From contig PMHV01000052.1 of assembly GCA_003156805.1 (NCBI GenBank), positions 131,255 through 195,254 of the forward strand: a DNA stretch of 64,000 nt, in the 5' to 3' direction. Shown in pieces: positions 49,697-58,643 of the stretch. The translations under genes and the position numbers were made by a program. The notes below the pieces were generated by a model. It did no database searches and was not told where the DNA came from. It saw only the letters and a list, made by a program, of their open reading frames with translations. How positions within the stretch are numbered: the stretch's first letter is position 1; each line of letters opens with the position of its first letter. This stretch comes from Acidobacteriaceae bacterium (lineage in GTDB: Bacteria; Acidobacteriota; Terriglobia; Terriglobales; Acidobacteriaceae).

Positions 49697-51751
49697 ATGG
49701 ACCTTCTCCAGAAAATCCGCACCATTCCCACCGAGCCCGGCGTGTATCTCTACAAGAATGCCGAAGGCGACGTGATCTATGTGGGCAAGGCCAAGAACCT
49801 GCGCAGCCGCGTGGCCAGCTACTTCCACGAAGGCCGCTGGGAAGACGCTAAAACTGGAGCCTTGGTCCGCGAGGCCGTCGATGTCGATTACGTCGTCGTC
49901 GCCAACAACAAAGAAGCGCTCGCCCTCGAAAATAATCTGATCAAGCAGCGCAAGCCGCGCTTCAACATCCTGCTGCGCGACGACAAGACTTACCCATATG
50001 TGAAGCTCACCCTCGGCGAGCGTTGGCCGCGCGTCTACGTCACTCGCCGCCTGCGCAAAGACGGCAGCGCCTACTACGGCCCGTACTTCCCCGCCAATCT
50101 CGCCTACCGCATCGTCGATCTCATTCACCGCAACTTTCTGATTCCCTCGTGCAAAGTCGATCTCACGCGTTTTCATCCGCGCCCTTGTTTACAGTTTTAC
50201 ATCAAGCGCTGCCTCGGCCCCTGCGTGAAAGATTTGACCACGCCTGAGATTTACCAGGAAGCGGTTCGCGACGTGAAATTGTTTCTCGAAGGCCGGCCCA
50301 CCGACCTGAGCAAATCGCTGCACGCGCGCATGGAGCAGGCTGCCGAAGCGCAGGAGTACGAACGCGCCGCAAGATATCGCGATTTGATTTCGACGGTCGA
50401 GCAGTTGCAGGAACGCCAGCGCATCGCCTCCGCCGAAGGCGACGACGCCGACGTCTTCGGCTATCACTACGAAAACGGAATGCTGGCGGTAAATCTTTTT
50501 CACATGCGCGGAGGCCGCGTCGTCGACCGCCGCGAATTCTTCTGGGAAGATCTGCCCGAATCGCCGGATGTGACTGCCGACGCCAGCTTCGTACACGACT
50601 CCTCCTCCACCTGTCATCCTTCAACTGTTTGTCATCCTGAGCGAAGCGAAGGACCTATGCAGTTTGCTGACAGCACTGAAGCTGCCGACGAGTCCATAGA
50701 TCCTTCGGCCGGCAAATCCCGCCGGCCTCAGGATCACAAGGCAAACTCTGGGTCTGATTTTCATCCCGGCGAATTCTTTTCCGCGCTGCTCAAGCAGCTC
50801 TACATCGGCCAGCCCTATGTGCCGCGCAATCTGTATGTTCCCGTCGATTTCGAAGACCGCGAAACTTTGGAAGATTTGCTCTCCGATCAAGTTGCAAGCG
50901 GCAATGCCCGCGCCGCGCGCGTTCACATTCTCGTTCCGCAGCGCGGCGACAAGCGCGCCCTTATCGATCTAGCCGGCACCAACGCCAAACAGTCGTACGA
51001 TCAGCGTTTTCGCGTGCTTAAGCCCAACGCGCGCAAGATTCAGGAAGAGCTGCGCGACTCGCTCAGCCTGCCCGATCTGCCCAAGCGCATCGAGTGTTTC
51101 GACATTTCGCACATTCAGGGCGCGGAGACCGTGGCCTCGATGGTGGTGTGGGAAGACGGGCGCATGAAGAAATCCGATTACCGCAAATTCATCATTCGCA
51201 CCGTTGAGGGTGTGGACGATTTCGCTTCGATGCGCGAAGTGGTCACGCGCAGATACAAACGCGTGCTGCAAGAACAAGAAAAAACGGAGCAGGAAAAAAC
51301 GGAACAAGAAAAAACCAAGGCTTCCATGCCCAGCCTCGTCCTGATCGATGGCGGCCTCGGCCAGTTGCACGCCGCGGCCGAGGCGCTAGAATCACTCGAG
51401 ATCATCAACCAGCCGCTCGCGGCCATCGCCAAGCGCGAAGAGATTCTCCACGTCTATGGGCAGGAGAAAGATCCCATCGCGCTCGATCATCACTCGCCGG
51501 TGCTGCATCTGATTCAGATGATCCGCGATGAGGCCCATCGCTTCGCCGTCACGTTTCATCGTAAGCGACGGCAGATGCGAGACCGCTCGACCGAGTTGCT
51601 GGAGATCCCAGGCGTAGGCGAGAGCACGACACGACGTCTGCTCGAACATTTCGGCAGCCTGCAGGCGGTAAAGCAAGCCGACGCGGCGGCGTTGTCGGCG
51701 GTCGTGACCCGTGTGCAGGCCGATGCGATTCGCAATCACTTTCAGAAATAG
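49697..51751 (+). CDS. uvrC: Excinuclease ABC subunit C with an in-frame repeat insertion
   Basis: Makes both incisions in nucleotide excision repair with UvrA and UvrB; cytoplasmic. 684 residues, compared with about 610 in typical UvrC. The N-terminal GIY-YIG domain reads PGVYLYKNAEGDVIYVGKAKNLRSRV; a UVR motif is near residue 210 (AEAQEYERAARYRDLI); the RNase H-like endonuclease has ECFDISHIQG with VLIDGGLGQLHAA; the C-terminal HhH reads IPGVGESTTRRLLEHFGS. Two insertions explain the length: about 50 residues near 305-355 encoded by a mobile-type repeat (HPERSEGP is its translation), and a 15-base tandem (EQEKT x3) near residue 526. Both lie in linkers, so activity is probably kept. Confidence 0.96.
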   Translation: MDLLQKIRTIPTEPGVYLYKNAEGDVIYVGKAKNLRSRVASYFHEGRWEDAKTGALVREAVDVDYVVVANNKEALALENNLIKQRKPRFNILLRDDKTYPYVKLTLGERWPRVYVTRRLRKDGSAYYGPYFPANLAYRIVDLIHRNFLIPSCKVDLTRFHPRPCLQFYIKRCLGPCVKDLTTPEIYQEAVRDVKLFLEGRPTDLSKSLHARMEQAAEAQEYERAARYRDLISTVEQLQERQRIASAEGDDADVFGYHYENGMLAVNLFHMRGGRVVDRREFFWEDLPESPDVTADASFVHDSSSTCHPSTVCHPERSEGPMQFADSTEAADESIDPSAGKSRRPQDHKANSGSDFHPGEFFSALLKQLYIGQPYVPRNLYVPVDFEDRETLEDLLSDQVASGNARAARVHILVPQRGDKRALIDLAGTNAKQSYDQRFRVLKPNARKIQEELRDSLSLPDLPKRIECFDISHIQGAETVASMVVWEDGRMKKSDYRKFIIRTVEGVDDFASMREVVTRRYKRVLQEQEKTEQEKTEQEKTKASMPSLVLIDGGLGQLHAAAEALESLEIINQPLAAIAKREEILHVYGQEKDPIALDHHSPVLHLIQMIRDEAHRFAVTFHRKRRQMRDRSTELLEIPGVGESTTRRLLEHFGSLQAVKQADAAALSAVVTRVQADAIRNHFQK
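50630..50739. repeat. Inverted repeat element inside uvrC
   Basis: Arms TGTCATCCTGAG (50630-50641) and CTCAGGATCACA (50728-50739). The left part reads GTCATCCTGAGCGAAGCGAA then GGACCT, which on the other strand is CCTTCGCTTCGCTCAGGATG then AC, a relative of hairpin family 1. The element is read through in frame in uvrC. Confidence 0.88.
51272..51316 (+). repeat. 15-bp tandem repeat x3 inside uvrC
   Basis: Three copies of GAACAAGAAAAAACG-type units encode EQEKT repeats. The unit length keeps the frame, so copy number could vary between strains without breaking the gene. Confidence 0.9.
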
Positions 51752-52250
51752 TTGATTCTAAAGGGAGTGATTTTTCGCTGGATTGATTCCAAAGAACTTA
51801 GTGGCAGCAGGGAGATGCAAGAGCGACTCCGGCAGAGAATTTGCCGCCGGGCAGGCCGCGTAGAACCGTCGCTAAGGGGCCTAGAACGCACCAGGAACGA
51901 CGATCCTGCGTCGGGACCTCCCAATGGTCATCCGGACGCGAAAACGCGCCAGCGGGGCGGAAGAATGGGCTAGCGTCGGTTTATATCATATAGTTATACA
52001 TTGAGCTATAAGACGTTTTCGCAACTCTCTGATTCGATGGGATCTGCTGTAACACCTCCGATTTGCTCGTAAGTGATTGATCCTGCGTGAAACTCTAAAG
52101 CCGCAAGCAATGGATTGCCAAGTTTGCGGGAACTTAGCCCCGAAAAAACCGGCTTCCGGCTTCCGGCGCGGGCTTCCGCGCGAGTGGTTGCCTAAACGAT
52201 TGGCGCAAAAGAGTTTGTGCACCACCTGTGCGATCGAAAAGAGATCAGCG
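51752..52250. other. Gap after uvrC
   Basis: 499 bases. It may contain the start of a small zinc-ribbon gene (52110 onward). No other gene or named element was recognised; an AT-rich patch (52000-52030) and a run of GGCTTCC repeats (52150-52180) stand out. Confidence 0.45.
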
Positions 52251-52286
52251 CTATTTCGTTTCCGCGCTGGCGTTACCCATGTCTAA
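52110..52286 (+). CDS. Possible small two-CxxC (zinc-ribbon-like) protein
   Basis: 58 residues from an ATG at 52110. It has CQVC at residues 3-6 and CTTC near residue 39, spaced like a zinc ribbon, with a basic linker (LPREWLPKRLAQKS). No good ribosome site is visible, and the 3' end overlaps the convergent gene by 36 bases. Part of the linker is encoded by the local GGCTTCC repeats. The cysteine pattern is the only support, so this is tentative. Confidence 0.35.
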   Translation: MDCQVCGNLAPKKPASGFRRGLPREWLPKRLAQKSLCTTCAIEKRSALFRFRAGVTHV

Positions 52287-52730
52287 GACAACCTTCCAGC
52301 TTCCGTCTTTCTGTTTCTTCCAGATGCTGGTGTACTTACCGTGATCGAGCACGAGCTTGCCGTCTTTGTCCTTCGAACGGAACTCGTAGGCGCCATAGGT
52401 GTAGCCGAGATCACCAGACGAGGAGATGTCAGCGCCCGTGGGCGTCCAGGTGAGATGGTTGTTCTTGTCGTCGAGAAAGGCCATGCCTTTCGCGATATTT
52501 TCCTTGCCTTGAATGACCGGCCCACCGTTGGGCAGTTCGACGGCATCGTCGGCGTAGTAAGACATATATCCTGCGGAGCCGCGCTGGGCCGCAGCTTTCA
52601 TGAAGTCGGCCTCGAGCTGCTTCAGCGTGTCAGCCGTGGACTTCGCGGATGCCGAAGCGATGGGACGAGTATTGGGCACTGCGACGATCAAGACCAGCAG
52701 CGCGACAGCGGCGAGCAGAAACGATTTCAT
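52251..52730 (-). CDS. Exported SnoaL-like/DUF4440 protein
   Basis: 159 residues from the ATG at 52730 with ACGGAGG seven bases upstream. Signal peptide MKSFLLAAVALLVLIVAVP, probably cut near SASAKS. The rest is one cone-shaped SnoaL/NTF2-like domain: LEADFMKAAAQRGSAGYMSYYA, VIQGKENIAKGMAFLDD, GYTYGAYEFRSKDKDG and SIWKKQKDGSWKVVLDMG. This fold serves as a hydrolase, isomerase or simple binding domain; the reaction cannot be named. Confidence 0.91.
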   Translation of the reverse strand: MKSFLLAAVALLVLIVAVPNTRPIASASAKSTADTLKQLEADFMKAAAQRGSAGYMSYYADDAVELPNGGPVIQGKENIAKGMAFLDDKNNHLTWTPTGADISSSGDLGYTYGAYEFRSKDKDGKLVLDHGKYTSIWKKQKDGSWKVVLDMGNASAETK

Positions 52731-52869
52731 GCATCCTCCGTGAATGGCAGCGGGTATTTTACTCCCTGCTCCGCGAAACCTGCCGTACACTCAGAGCTGC
52801 TGTGCGCTTTAACTTTTCACTTTTCGTTTTTTCCGATTCGTTTTTTCTGGTTTTCGTGTTCTCAGTTCT

Positions 52870-53637
52870 ATGCCAAACCGTGACGAAAAAGAATGCGGCA
52901 CGCTGATCGTTACCGGTGCGAGCCGCGGAATCGGCGCGGCGGTGGCGAAGCTGGCGGGCGGACGTGGATTTGCGGTCGCGGTCAATTTTTCGCGGAGTGA
53001 GGCCGGCGCGCGGGCGGTCGCGAATGAGATAGTCTCGGCGGAAGGGCGAGCGGTCGCGATTCAGGCGGATGTGGCTCGCGAAGAAGATGTGATGCGATTG
53101 TTCGAGACAGCCGAGCGTGAACTGGGGCCGATCAAAGGACTGGTGAACAACGCGGCGATCACCGGCGGATTCGCGCGCGTCGATGAGGTGAGTGCGAAGG
53201 CTCTGGCCGAGGTAATGACGGTGAATGTGTGCGGCGCGATTTTGTGCGCGCGCGAGGCGGTGCGGCGGATGTCGACGCGGCACGGCGGCACCGGCGGCGC
53301 GATTGTGAACATTTCTTCGCGCGCGGCGCAGACGGGCTCGGCGGGAGAGTGGGTGCACTACGCGGCGTCGAAGGGCGCGATCGATAGCTTCACGATTGGA
53401 TTGGCGCGCGAAGTTGCGACCGAGGGAATACGCGTGAACGCGGTAGCTCCGGGACTGATTGAGACCGGGCTACATGCCGCCAACGGCGCGCCGGACCGGC
53501 TACAGCGGCTCGTGGCGACCATTCCGATGGGAAGAGCGGGCACTCCGCAAGAGGTAGCGGAGGGCGTGCTGTGGCTGCTTTCTCCGGCGGCGTCTTACAC
53601 GACGGGAGCGATTCTGGAGGTTGGCGGCGGGCGGTAG
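52870..53637 (+). CDS. Short-chain dehydrogenase/reductase (FabG-like)
   Basis: 255 residues. The classical SDR pattern is complete: TGASRGIG cofactor loop at residues 15-22, NNAA at about 94-97, the catalytic Ser in NISSRAA, and the YAASK pair (Tyr/Lys) at about 161-165. The N-F-S-R after the second strand suggests NADP(H). It resembles the glucose 1-dehydrogenase/FabG-like group; the substrate cannot be given. The ATG is at 52870 after a T-rich leader (52802-52860). Converges with the kinase gene. Confidence 0.93.
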   Translation: MPNRDEKECGTLIVTGASRGIGAAVAKLAGGRGFAVAVNFSRSEAGARAVANEIVSAEGRAVAIQADVAREEDVMRLFETAERELGPIKGLVNNAAITGGFARVDEVSAKALAEVMTVNVCGAILCAREAVRRMSTRHGGTGGAIVNISSRAAQTGSAGEWVHYAASKGAIDSFTIGLAREVATEGIRVNAVAPGLIETGLHAANGAPDRLQRLVATIPMGRAGTPQEVAEGVLWLLSPAASYTTGAILEVGGGR

Positions 53638-53744
53638 TGGGTTTGCGCGGAGCGTTAACGCAATTGCACCGCGCAGAAGGCTCCGTGGCATCTTCAGGCT
53701 CTGGCTTCTCTTCAGTCAGGCGCTTCTTCGGTCTTGCTCTGCGC

Positions 53745-54782
53745 TTAAGCGCGTTCCCGCGACGTCTGCCGCGCCAGTCGCAACGCTCCGCGAACCGGTT
53801 CCACGACTTCGGGATGCAGCACGGCGCGCGGGTGCGCGCGGCGAACTTCACTGTAGAAAAGATCGCGCACGCGCGGCGCGTGACGAAAGACTCCGCCAAT
53901 GACGGCCAACTGAACAGAGGGAGAGCGCTCCTCCGGGAACAATCGGCGTATGACGGTATCCGCAATTCGGGCAAGCTCCACGGCGGCCTGGGCGAGAACG
54001 CCTTGCGCCAGCACATCGCCGGAGTCGGCTGCGGCGGCGACGGCGGGAAAGAGCGCAGCGAAATCTGGGCTGGAGTTGACCACGCGCACGAAGTCTTCCA
54101 GAGAATGCGACTTTGAAACATTCATGAGTTCGCGGAGGAGCGGCGGGACGGGAGCGGCATCGGAAGATTGGGCTAGCTCCGTATCGTTCTTCACATCTTG
54201 CTTCGTATTTTGGCCTGAGTCTCCCGTCGTGCCTTCGATTACGTATTGCATTTCATCTTGCGCGCGCAGAGCGGCGGTGACTGCGGCGCGTCCGATCCAG
54301 TGGGCGGAGCCTTCGTCGGAGACGGCGAAGCCCCAGCCGCCGGCGCGGGCGGCGTTGCCCTGAGAGTCGCGACCGTAGGCGATGGAGCCGGTGCCGGCGA
54401 TTACGATCACGCCGGGACCCGCGCCAAACGCGGCTGCGAGCGCGATCTGCTCATCGCCGATGACACTGATGTATCGGGAACCGATTTGTCCGGGGATTGT
54501 TCCAGGGAGGATCTCGGCGAGAATATTACGGATGAGGCCGGAAACCTCCGCGCGGCCTGCGCCCGCGGCGCCGATGCAGACGCGAGCAATTTGTTGTGGA
54601 GCGATTCCCGCGGCCGAGCAGGCCTGGCGAACGGCCTGGTGCAGCGACTCGCGAGCGCGGGCTTCGCCGACGCGAACGATATTGCTGGGGCCGGAAGTGG
54701 CTGTGGCGAGGAGCGAAGCAGCGTCGCCCACCGCGCAGGTGGTCTTGGTGCCTCCGCCGTCGATGCCAAGGTAGTAGGGCAC
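53745..54782 (-). CDS. BadF/BadG-family ATPase, N-acetylglucosamine-kinase-like
   Basis: 345 residues from a GTG at 54782. ASKHA fold: phosphate-1 loop GIDGGGTKT at residues 6-14, GAAGAGR near 70, the adenosine region GVIVIAGTGSIAYGRD and GWGFAVSDEGSAHWIGRAA. These match the GlcNAc/glucosamine kinase branch of the BcrAD/BadFG family. An unusual hydrophilic loop sits at about residues 183-215 (GDSGQNTKQDVKNDTE). The divergent neighbour is a sodium:solute symporter, so the pair may take up and phosphorylate an amino sugar released from peptidoglycan or chitin. That link is inference. Confidence 0.88.
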   Translation of the reverse strand: MPYYLGIDGGGTKTTCAVGDAASLLATATSGPSNIVRVGEARARESLHQAVRQACSAAGIAPQQIARVCIGAAGAGRAEVSGLIRNILAEILPGTIPGQIGSRYISVIGDEQIALAAAFGAGPGVIVIAGTGSIAYGRDSQGNAARAGGWGFAVSDEGSAHWIGRAAVTAALRAQDEMQYVIEGTTGDSGQNTKQDVKNDTELAQSSDAAPVPPLLRELMNVSKSHSLEDFVRVVNSSPDFAALFPAVAAAADSGDVLAQGVLAQAAVELARIADTVIRRLFPEERSPSVQLAVIGGVFRHAPRVRDLFYSEVRRAHPRAVLHPEVVEPVRGALRLARQTSRERA

Positions 54783-54915
54783 GGGTTAGTTCTATCACAG
54801 GCAGTTCTCGGTTCTCAGTTCTCCGTGGCGGGCTTAGAGACGTAGCAAGCAGTTTCTCTACGTCTACAGAGTCTCACTCGCGGGAAAGTACGACTCCGGC
54901 CATAATGGCTGACGG

Positions 54916-56355
54916 ATGGGCTTGAACAATCTTGATCTCGCGATCATTGCGCTGTATCTAGTCGGGATCACCCTGTTTGGGCTGCGATTTCGCAAGCGGC
55001 AGCGATCGCTGCGCGATTATTTTCTGGCCGGGCGCGATATTCCGTGGTGGGCGATCTCGCTTTCGATTGTTGCGGCCGAGACCAGCACGCTCACTATCAT
55101 CAGCATCCCGGGACTGGCTTACGACACCAACCTGACTTTCTTGCAGGTAGTGATGGGCTACGTTGTGGGGCGGGTGGTGATCAGTTTTGTTCTGCTGCCG
55201 CATTATTTTCGCGGCGACCTCTACACCGCCTACGAACTGATTGAACGGCGCTTTGGGCGCGGGTTGCGCTCGCTTACTGCGGGGCTTTTCCTGCTGACGC
55301 GCGCGGCGGCTGAAGGCGTGCGCGTGTATGCCGTTTCGATCGTAGTTTCGATTGCGCTGGGCACGGGCGAGGTCGCGTCGATTGCGATGATCACGGTACT
55401 GACGCTGCTCTATACCTTTGAAGGCGGATTGGCCGCGGTGATTTGGACCGACGTGGTGCAGACGGCGATTTATGTTGGTGGAACGCTGGTTGGATTAGTG
55501 ACGATTCTGCATCTTGTGCCGGGAGGATGGACCGCGATTCACGCCGCGGCGGCGAGCGCGGGCAAACTGCAGGTGTTCGACTTCCGGCCTGGCTTCTGGC
55601 TGCCTTATACGTTTTGGGCGGGCGTGATCGGCGGAGCTTTTCTGACCACGGCGAGCCACGGCACCGATCAACTGATTGTGCAGCGCTTGCTGGCGGCGCG
55701 CAGCCAGAAGCAGTCGGTGACGGCGCTGCTTTCGAGCGGCGTGGCGATTCTGTTTCAGTTTGCGCTGTTTCTGATGGTGGGAGTGATGCTGTGGGCGTAC
55801 TATCGCACGCCGTCGGCAAGTTTTGGAAAGCCGGACAGGATTTATCCGACGTTTATTGTCAGCCGGATGCCGCATGGAATTTCCGGCTTGCTGATTGCCG
55901 CGATACTTGCCGCGGCGATGTCGAACTTGAGCGCGGCGCTAAATGCGCTGTCGTCGAGTTCCATCATGGATTTTTATGTGCGCTTCCGTCCTCAGGCGGA
56001 CGAGCGGACGAAGATGCGGTTCTCGCGGTTTGCCACGTTTGTGTGGGGGCTATTGCTATTTGCTATTGCCGTGCTTTCGTTGCGCAGGGCGGGACGGGTG
56101 ATCGAAGTGGGCTTGCAGATTGCGTCGGTAGCCTACGGCGCTTTGCTGGGAGTTTTTCTGCTGGGCGTGCTGACGCGGCGGGCCAATGCGCGCGGCGCAA
56201 TGGCGGGGATGGCCGTTGGCTTGGGCGTCGAGCTGTATCTGTGGCGATGGACGCAGGTGCCATGGACCTGGTGGGTGATGATTGGGACGGTGGCGACGTT
56301 TGGGGTGGGATACGCGGGGAGCATGGCGCTCCGGAACGAGAGAACAAGATATTGA
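54916..56355 (+). CDS. Sodium:solute symporter (SSS family)
   Basis: 479 residues with about thirteen hydrophobic helices. The N-terminus reads LDLAIIALYLVGITLFGL and RSLRDYFLAGRDIPWWAISLS, the standard SSS start. The sodium-binding region AAETSTLTIISIPG and ALYTFEGGLAAVIWTDVVQ-like stretch (TLLYTFEGGLAAVIWTD) follow; the family signature is near SNLSAALNALSSS. Substrates in this group include sugars, amino acids and organic acids. It is divergent from the GlcNAc-kinase-like gene with a 133-base gap. Confidence 0.94.
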   Translation: MGLNNLDLAIIALYLVGITLFGLRFRKRQRSLRDYFLAGRDIPWWAISLSIVAAETSTLTIISIPGLAYDTNLTFLQVVMGYVVGRVVISFVLLPHYFRGDLYTAYELIERRFGRGLRSLTAGLFLLTRAAAEGVRVYAVSIVVSIALGTGEVASIAMITVLTLLYTFEGGLAAVIWTDVVQTAIYVGGTLVGLVTILHLVPGGWTAIHAAAASAGKLQVFDFRPGFWLPYTFWAGVIGGAFLTTASHGTDQLIVQRLLAARSQKQSVTALLSSGVAILFQFALFLMVGVMLWAYYRTPSASFGKPDRIYPTFIVSRMPHGISGLLIAAILAAAMSNLSAALNALSSSSIMDFYVRFRPQADERTKMRFSRFATFVWGLLLFAIAVLSLRRAGRVIEVGLQIASVAYGALLGVFLLGVLTRRANARGAMAGMAVGLGVELYLWRWTQVPWTWWVMIGTVATFGVGYAGSMALRNERTRY

Positions 56356-56467
56356 AGCGCAGAGAACGCTGAAAACTGCCGCAGAGGGCGCGAAGGAACC
56401 GGAACGGCGGCGCTTTCGCTCTGTGGCGTTTCGAGTTTTGTCTCAGTCGGATATACTCCGTTTTCCC

Positions 56468-57871
56468 ATGAGCGACTCTCTACATCGATCAGACATTGGC
56501 CGTCCCGAGCTTTCCCGCGACCTGGGCGTAAGTCACGCCTCGGCTGTGGTCGTGGGAACAATTATCGGCAGCGGAATCTTTCTGGTTCCTGCCGAGATGA
56601 TGCAGGCCGTGGGCTCGGCCAGGCTGGTGTATCTGGCATGGCTGGTGGGCGGGCTGCTCTCGTTCTTTGGCGCGCTGACCTACGCCGAACTGGGCGCGAT
56701 GAAACCGCAGGCTGGCGGTGAGTATGTTTACGTGCGCGATGGCTATGGGCCGCTGGCCGGGTTTCTCTATGGCTGGACCTGGTTTGTGATCGCCAAGCCG
56801 GCGTCGGTGGCAACCATCGCCACCGGTCTGGTGCGCATCCTGGGCACGTTTTCGATTTTTTCGTTTTTCAAGACGAATGCAATCACGACTCCCTTCGCCG
56901 TCACGTGGGGACAACTCGTAGCCATCGTGGCCGCAGTGCTTATTTCTTTTCTGAATTACCTCGGAGTCAAAAGAGCGGGAGAGTTTCAACTGGTCTTCAC
57001 GGTGCTGAAAGTAGTCATCATCCTGGGAATCGTGGTGGTTTGCTTCGGCGCAGCGAGCGATTCTGGCGGAAGCTGGAGCCACTTTTCCCAAAGCTATACC
57101 GGAGCCAAGGGCGGCATCGTAGGGTTCATGGCCGCGCTGGTGGCGGCGTTGTGGGCGTACGACGGATGGAACGACCTCAACATGGTGGCCGGCGAAGTGA
57201 AACAGCCGGGGCGCAACATTCCGATTGCGCTGATCGCCGGCGTGGCTACCGTTGGAGTGCTGTATGTGCTGGTGAATGCGGGCGTGCAGTATGTGCTGCC
57301 GCCGCAGGCGATGGCGGCTTCGCCGAGTCCCGCGTCGGACGCGGTCGCCGCGGCGCTGGGAAGCTGGGGCGGCGGTTTTCTCGCGGCCAAGCTGGTGGCT
57401 GTGGGCATGGCAATCTCGATGCTGGTGACGTTGAATGGCACAATCATGAGCGGGGCGCGCGTGCCGTATGCCGTGGCTCGCGATGGATATTTTTTTCGCG
57501 CGCTGGCCGATATAAGTCCGCGGTTTCACACGCCCTCGGTGGCGCTGGCGGCGCAGGCGGTTTTGTCGATCGCGCTGCTGCTGCTGGGCGGCAGCTTCCG
57601 GCAGTTGTTTTCGCTGGCCATTTTCGCGGAGTGGCTGTTTTACATGATTGCCGGAAGCACGGTGTTCGTCTTCCGCAGGCGCGAACCGGGCGCGGAGCGG
57701 CCTTATCGCATGTGGGGATATCCGGTGGTCCCGGCGATTTTCGTGGCGGTTGCGGCCGCGCTTCTTTATTACACGTTCCAGGACAACTGGCCGAACTCCG
57801 GGTATGGGCTGCTGGTGATACTGGCGGGCGTGCCGGTGTTTGGGTGGTTTCGGCGCCAGCGTAGCCGGTAG
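56468..57871 (+). CDS. APC-family amino acid permease
   Basis: 467 residues from the ATG at 56468; the longer open frame from 56282 overlaps the symporter gene. Twelve hydrophobic helices. The helix-1 motif is VVVGTIIGSGIFLVP, which binds the amino-acid backbone, followed by GALTYAELGAMKPQAGGEYVY. These are features of the LAT-like/exchanger branch (YcfA-like, SteT-like). The substrate is unknown. It follows the SSS gene at 112 bases on the same strand, so both could share a transcript. Confidence 0.93.
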   Translation: MSDSLHRSDIGRPELSRDLGVSHASAVVVGTIIGSGIFLVPAEMMQAVGSARLVYLAWLVGGLLSFFGALTYAELGAMKPQAGGEYVYVRDGYGPLAGFLYGWTWFVIAKPASVATIATGLVRILGTFSIFSFFKTNAITTPFAVTWGQLVAIVAAVLISFLNYLGVKRAGEFQLVFTVLKVVIILGIVVVCFGAASDSGGSWSHFSQSYTGAKGGIVGFMAALVAALWAYDGWNDLNMVAGEVKQPGRNIPIALIAGVATVGVLYVLVNAGVQYVLPPQAMAASPSPASDAVAAALGSWGGGFLAAKLVAVGMAISMLVTLNGTIMSGARVPYAVARDGYFFRALADISPRFHTPSVALAAQAVLSIALLLLGGSFRQLFSLAIFAEWLFYMIAGSTVFVFRRREPGAERPYRMWGYPVVPAIFVAVAAALLYYTFQDNWPNSGYGLLVILAGVPVFGWFRRQRSR

Positions 57872-57992
57872 ATCTCAGCCAGCCTGCCTCCGATCTCTTC
57901 TCACGCAAAATTGGGTTTCTCACTCACAATAAAGTTCGGCGCGGTTTCCGTTTTGGAGGGTGGGCGCCTTAAGTTTGCTACTTGCCAGCCAA

Positions 57993-58232
57993 CGGGTACC
58001 CCCTCCCCCCTTTTGCATAATCTCTGGAATCATCGGGTTAGCGGGAAATTCTTCGCAAAGTATGGATGACAAAGAGCTTAGGTCTCAAAGTCTAGACAAC
58101 AAAGGAGTTCGGGACTGATTTTCTGGCCGGCGCCTCCGTTTCGCTGGCGCTGCGCGTACTGCCCTTGCTGGGACAATTCTGAAACGAAGTTGGGGCTGTG
58201 CGCAAGGTCAGATGTCACAAGGAGGCTGTGGA
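57993..58232 (+). repeat. Dispersed 240-bp repeat, copy C
   Basis: Starts ACGGGTACCCCCTCCCCCCT, continues TTTGCATAATCTCTGGAATC, and ends GGGGCTGTGCGCAAGGTCAG then ATGTCACAAGG. The last 60 bases match copy A closely; the first half matches copy B. Confidence 0.83.
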
Positions 58233-58300
58233 TTTCTTTGGATCGGTCGCGGGCGTGGCTCCTTTAAGGTCGCCGGCCGTGGCGGGAAGTCAAAACCCCC

Positions 58301-58372
58301 GCCCCTTTCGGCTTCGCTCAGGGCAGGCTCTGTCCCTGCAAAGAGCGCAGGGACAAGGACGGGGCAGCCTCG
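58301..58372 (+). repeat. Hairpin repeat family 1, copy 6
   Basis: GCCCCTTTCGGCTTCGCTCA then GGGCAGGCTCT, with an inner stem GTCCCTGC / GCAGGGAC and an outer pair GCCCC / GGGGC. The stem sequence is again different from other copies but self-complementary. Confidence 0.82.
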
Positions 58373-58472
58373 AGAATTTTCTTCCGGTGAAAGCATGGGC
58401 CAGCCCCCGGTGGAAATCTTTTGGGAGCGGTCAAGTTCTGAACGGACTGTTCCCGTCGCGTAAGAGTCAAAA

Positions 58473-58509
58473 GCCCCGCCCAAGCGAAGCTTGGACGGGG
58501 CACCCTCGA
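58473..58509 (+). repeat. Hairpin repeat family 2, copy 1
   Basis: CCCCGCCCAAGC GAA GCTTGGACGGGG followed by CACCCTCGA. The inner stem CCAAGC / GCTTGG differs from the other copies. Confidence 0.82.
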
Positions 58510-58586
58510 GCGTATTGATGAAGTTTAAGGTGGGCCCACCCGCCATCGAAAGGATATAACAGGAACGCGACGATTTCGCTGTGACC

Positions 58587-58628
58587 GATGAACATGCCAG
58601 GATGAACATACCACGATGAACATGCCAG
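58587..58628 (+). repeat. 14-bp tandem repeat x3 (GATGAACATGCCAG)
   Basis: Three consecutive units with two or three differences in the middle one. A comparable short array of CCAAGGTATG units is near 23407-23455. Confidence 0.88.
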
Positions 58629-58643
58629 GGAGAGTTCGCAGCA

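Noticed and set aside
58587-58628. CRISPR-like array
   Set aside because: The 14-base units are contiguous, with no unique spacers, and no cas gene is in the window.
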